8,292 nt of DNA from contig DXJA01000409.1 in assembly GCA_019056875.1 (NCBI GenBank), forward strand, positions 1-8,292, read 5' to 3'. This document shows positions 6,645 to 8,292 of this stretch, piece after piece. A program made the translations under genes and the position numbers. Origin of the DNA: Candidatus Jordarchaeum madagascarense (lineage in GTDB: Archaea; Asgardarchaeota; Jordiarchaeia; Jordiarchaeales; Jordiarchaeaceae). The notes beneath the pieces are model-generated. The model was not told the DNA's origin. It worked only from the letters and a program-made list of their open reading frames with translations, and made no database searches. Position 1 is the stretch's first letter. Every line of letters begins with the position of its first letter.

Positions 6645-6650
6645 GGGGTG
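6645..6650 (+). promoter_or_regulatory. Ribosome binding site that sets the start of the second nucleotidyltransferase paralogue
   Basis: GGGGTG contains the GGTG core of the Shine-Dalgarno and ends 7 bases before TTG at 6658. The frame is open back beyond GTG 6577, but that start lies inside the preceding gene and would add 27 residues with no counterpart in the paralogue. Confidence 0.5.
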
Positions 6651-6657
6651 TAAGAAG

Positions 6658-7695
6658 TTGCGTAAAGAAAAGGATAGGGATTATCTCAGAACAATTGAGG
6701 ATCTATTCTTCTGTGTTGTGGGATACACTCATCCTCCAGACAGAATTCTCGCCTATCTAAAGTATATGCCAAACCCTGAAGGAAAATGGGGAAGTAAACA
6801 GCGATTCGAGCGTATGTTAAAACAGTATGACGCCCAGTCTGTGGCTGACGGGTTCAAACTATTAAAGAAAATGTATCCAAAGTATCTTTATCATGATTCA
6901 ATTAATGGCATCACTTTTTCTGCAGTGCCGTTGGAATCCATAGCCGAAAAATATCACCCTGAGGAAAAAGTGAAACAACTCATAGCAAGGAAAGACCTTG
7001 ACCCTCTGGAACAGAAAGCTGTTTCACTAATAAAAACAATATCGAATCAAAGCGGGGTTCCAATAGAGAAATATGGAATAACGGGATCTATCCTTATTAA
7101 CATTCACAACCCTGATTTTTCGGATATAGACTTGACTATTTATGGAAGAGAAAATTCTCTAGTGACCAAAGAAGCGATTCTAGAACTGAAGAGAAAAAAA
7201 GTGCTACAAGGCTTCCAAGGGAAAGAAGCCGAGGAGTGGGTTAAAAAGAAGGAAGGAATGTTTCAGCTAAACCCTAAACAAGCAAAGCTTCTCTTGGAAA
7301 GAAAATGGAACATAGGGTTCTATGAGGATACACGCTTCTCAATTCACCCAATAAGGGTAGAATCAGAAATTAAAGAAGAATATGGGTTAAAAAAATATAA
7401 AGGGAAAGGATTTTCCCAGATAGAAGCGACGATAAAATCTGCGGATGAATCCCTCTATCTGCCATGCAAATACGAAATAATGAACATCCAGATACAGGAA
7501 GGAGAAATAGTAGAAAACATAAATGAGCTAACATCATACGAAGGCATTTTTTGCCACTTTGCAGAAAAGGGGGAGAGAATCAGATCCAGAGGAAAACTGG
7601 AGGAAGTAATACCAAAAAGAGGAAAAAAATATCATCGAATACTAGTGGGTTCATCAGAAGCTCAGGCCAAAGATTTTATACACATAATAAAATAG
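6658..7695 (+). CDS. Archaeal nucleotidyltransferase-domain protein, paralogue B
   Basis: This 345-residue protein from TTG 6658 is a tandem paralogue of the preceding gene, with matching architecture. THPPDRILAYLKYMP is at residues 24-38. The nucleotidyltransferase motif begins at G143-S144 and continues to D156-I-D158 in FSDIDLTIYG. A lysine-rich helical stretch covers about 172-212. LPCKYEIMNI is at 269-278 and SYEGIFCHF at 293-301, keeping cysteines C270 and C299 at nearly the same places as in paralogue A. Where paralogue A has D226 (GRDIFIRF), the simplest alignment here gives Arg in EDTRFSIHPI, so a third catalytic acid may be missing or shifted. Start 6658 is chosen for the GGGGTG site and because it matches the length of paralogue A. 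A GTG at 6577 is the longest alternative and overlaps paralogue A. The function is unknown. The two may form a heterodimer, or B may have specialised. Confidence 0.85.
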   Translation: MRKEKDRDYLRTIEDLFFCVVGYTHPPDRILAYLKYMPNPEGKWGSKQRFERMLKQYDAQSVADGFKLLKKMYPKYLYHDSINGITFSAVPLESIAEKYHPEEKVKQLIARKDLDPLEQKAVSLIKTISNQSGVPIEKYGITGSILINIHNPDFSDIDLTIYGRENSLVTKEAILELKRKKVLQGFQGKEAEEWVKKKEGMFQLNPKQAKLLLERKWNIGFYEDTRFSIHPIRVESEIKEEYGLKKYKGKGFSQIEATIKSADESLYLPCKYEIMNIQIQEGEIVENINELTSYEGIFCHFAEKGERIRSRGKLEEVIPKRGKKYHRILVGSSEAQAKDFIHIIK

Positions 7696-7701
7696 AGTTT
7701 C

Positions 7702-7714
7702 AAAAAATTTTTTT
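7702..7714. terminator. Bidirectional T-tract terminator between convergent genes
   Basis: The 28-base gap between the paralogue B stop (7695) and the stop of the minus-strand acetyltransferase (7724) contains A6 at 7702-7707 followed directly by T7 at 7708-7714. Read from either side, this ends in a run of six or seven Us, which is the archaeal intrinsic termination signal. A6T7 can also fold on itself, but its stem would be weak. One element probably serves both genes. Confidence 0.55.
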
Positions 7715-7723
7715 AAGATATAA

Positions 7724-8239
7724 TTATTCTTCGATAGTGACACCGTACAATTTAAACTTCAACTTCTTATAAAGAGTCAATGCAGGAGTATTATTTTTAA
7801 AAGCTTTCATTCTAATTCCGTCTATTCCCCGCTTCCTAAAATTCTTCAAAAGAGTTAAAAGCAAAGAGGTACCCACACCCCGCCTCCGATACTCTGGCAA
7901 AACACCCAGCTGCACTGGCAAACCCATTTTACCACGGGATTCAAACATTAAAAACCCCACAATTTTACCATCAACCTCAGCAATAAGAGTCTGATCCAGA
8001 GGCCACTTTTTAGCAAAATCCCAAGTCATTGGTATGAAGGGATCTGGACAGTGAGTAAAGCTGGTATTCACTAAATCCACATATTCTTCATATTCATCTT
8101 CTTTTAAATTGCGAATAATAATTTCTTTATCTATAAGATTCAAAGGCAAATCCTTAAGGTCCCGGTCCAGATAATAGTAAATGGTTTCCCTATTCTCCAT
8201 TTTTTCTTTGTGTTCAGTTTTTTTTGATTTTGTTGCCAT
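7724..8239 (-). CDS. GNAT family N-acetyltransferase
   Basis: This 171-residue member of the GNAT superfamily transfers an acyl group from acetyl-CoA to an amine, with substrate unknown. The conserved core starts at about residue 38. Motif A contains the acetyl-CoA pyrophosphate loop R118-x-x-G121-x-G123 in LGVLPEYRRRGVGTSLL at 111-127. The preceding strands carry IAEVDGKIVGFLMF at 86-99. Motif B is NNTPALTLYKKLKF at 149-162. The first 20 or so residues are lysine- and glutamate-rich and look disordered, so M14 is a possible later start. ATG 8239 is nevertheless supported by a good GAGGA upstream. The gene converges on the nucleotidyltransferase pair and is not part of the plus-strand operon. 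Nothing in its context indicates a substrate or a link with H4MPT. Confidence 0.9.
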   Translation of the reverse strand: MATKSKKTEHKEKMENRETIYYYLDRDLKDLPLNLIDKEIIIRNLKEDEYEEYVDLVNTSFTHCPDPFIPMTWDFAKKWPLDQTLIAEVDGKIVGFLMFESRGKMGLPVQLGVLPEYRRRGVGTSLLLTLLKNFRKRGIDGIRMKAFKNNTPALTLYKKLKFKLYGVTIEE

Positions 8240-8246
8240 TTTTGTT

Positions 8247-8251
8247 TCCTC
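8247..8251 (-). promoter_or_regulatory. Ribosome binding site of the GNAT gene
   Basis: On the minus strand GAGGA lies 7 bases before ATG 8239, which favours this start over the internal Met at residue 14. Confidence 0.65.
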
Positions 8252-8271
8252 GATTAGGACCTTGTAAACAT

Positions 8272-8280
8272 TGTTATAGA
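8272..8280 (-). promoter_or_regulatory. Possible TATA box of the GNAT gene
   Basis: On the minus strand CTCTATAACAA spans this position and includes a TATA-like CTATAA. Initiation about 25 bases downstream would fall near 8250, close to the ribosome binding site. The match to TTTAWATA is modest and the window ends only 12 bases further on, so this is tentative. Confidence 0.25.
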
Positions 8281-8292
8281 GATTTGTCAGGT

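Noticed and set aside
7551..7772. A plus-strand open frame of 73 codons across the end of paralogue B and the convergent gap.
   Set aside because: It overlaps two real genes and the terminator tract and has no recognisable features.
1..8292. CRISPR arrays, tRNA or rRNA genes, insertion sequences and long repeats.
   Set aside because: No repeated spacer-like units, cloverleaf or rRNA sequence, transposase or terminal inverted repeats were seen. Apart from the two paralogous genes and short palindromes, no repeat structure stood out.

Overview
This AT-rich window reads as the chromosome of an anaerobic archaeon that makes its own tetrahydromethanopterin (H4MPT), so a methanogen or a relative that runs C1 or Wood-Ljungdahl chemistry on H4MPT. 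The archaeal assignment rests on MptA, beta-RFAP synthase, a DmrX-type iron-sulfur flavoprotein and the large archaeal dihydropteroate-synthase-like protein. It is also supported by archaeal TATA boxes, Shine-Dalgarno sites of the GAGG/GGTGA type, frequent TTG starts and T-tract terminators. No gene for methanogenesis itself is present, so the lineage cannot be fixed more closely.

Layout. Positions 1-115 hold a promoter region with two TATA-like boxes, each followed by a small perfect inverted repeat. A tightly packed plus-strand operon follows: mptG (beta-RFAP synthase, 116-1153), a DUF1464 ASKHA-fold putative kinase (1200-2279), dmrX (2269-3000), a DHPS-like pterin-binding protein (3001-4557) and mptA (4560-5516). 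After a 75-base gap come two tandem paralogues of an archaeal nucleotidyltransferase-fold protein (5592-6617 and 6658-7695). A GNAT acetyltransferase (7724-8239) is on the minus strand and converges on the second paralogue. The 28 bases between them contain an A6T7 tract that can end transcription both ways.

How the genes work together. MptA opens the pterin branch from GTP. MptG makes the ribofuranosyl-arene phosphate branch. The DHPS-like protein joins the two branches. DmrX carries out the last reduction, dihydromethanopterin to H4MPT. The cluster therefore supplies the first, joining and last steps, while mptB, mptD, mptE and mptN must lie elsewhere. The two parts with no assigned role are the DUF1464 protein inside the operon and the nucleotidyltransferase pair just downstream. 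As I recall the pathway, the late steps that add ribose phosphate and hydroxyglutarate through a phosphodiester lack a full set of genes, so these proteins are candidates. That link is inference from position only.

Smaller points of interest are a single in-frame TAG separating dmrX from the DHPS-like gene, four TTG starts out of eight genes, and loss of a possible third catalytic acid in the second nucleotidyltransferase paralogue.
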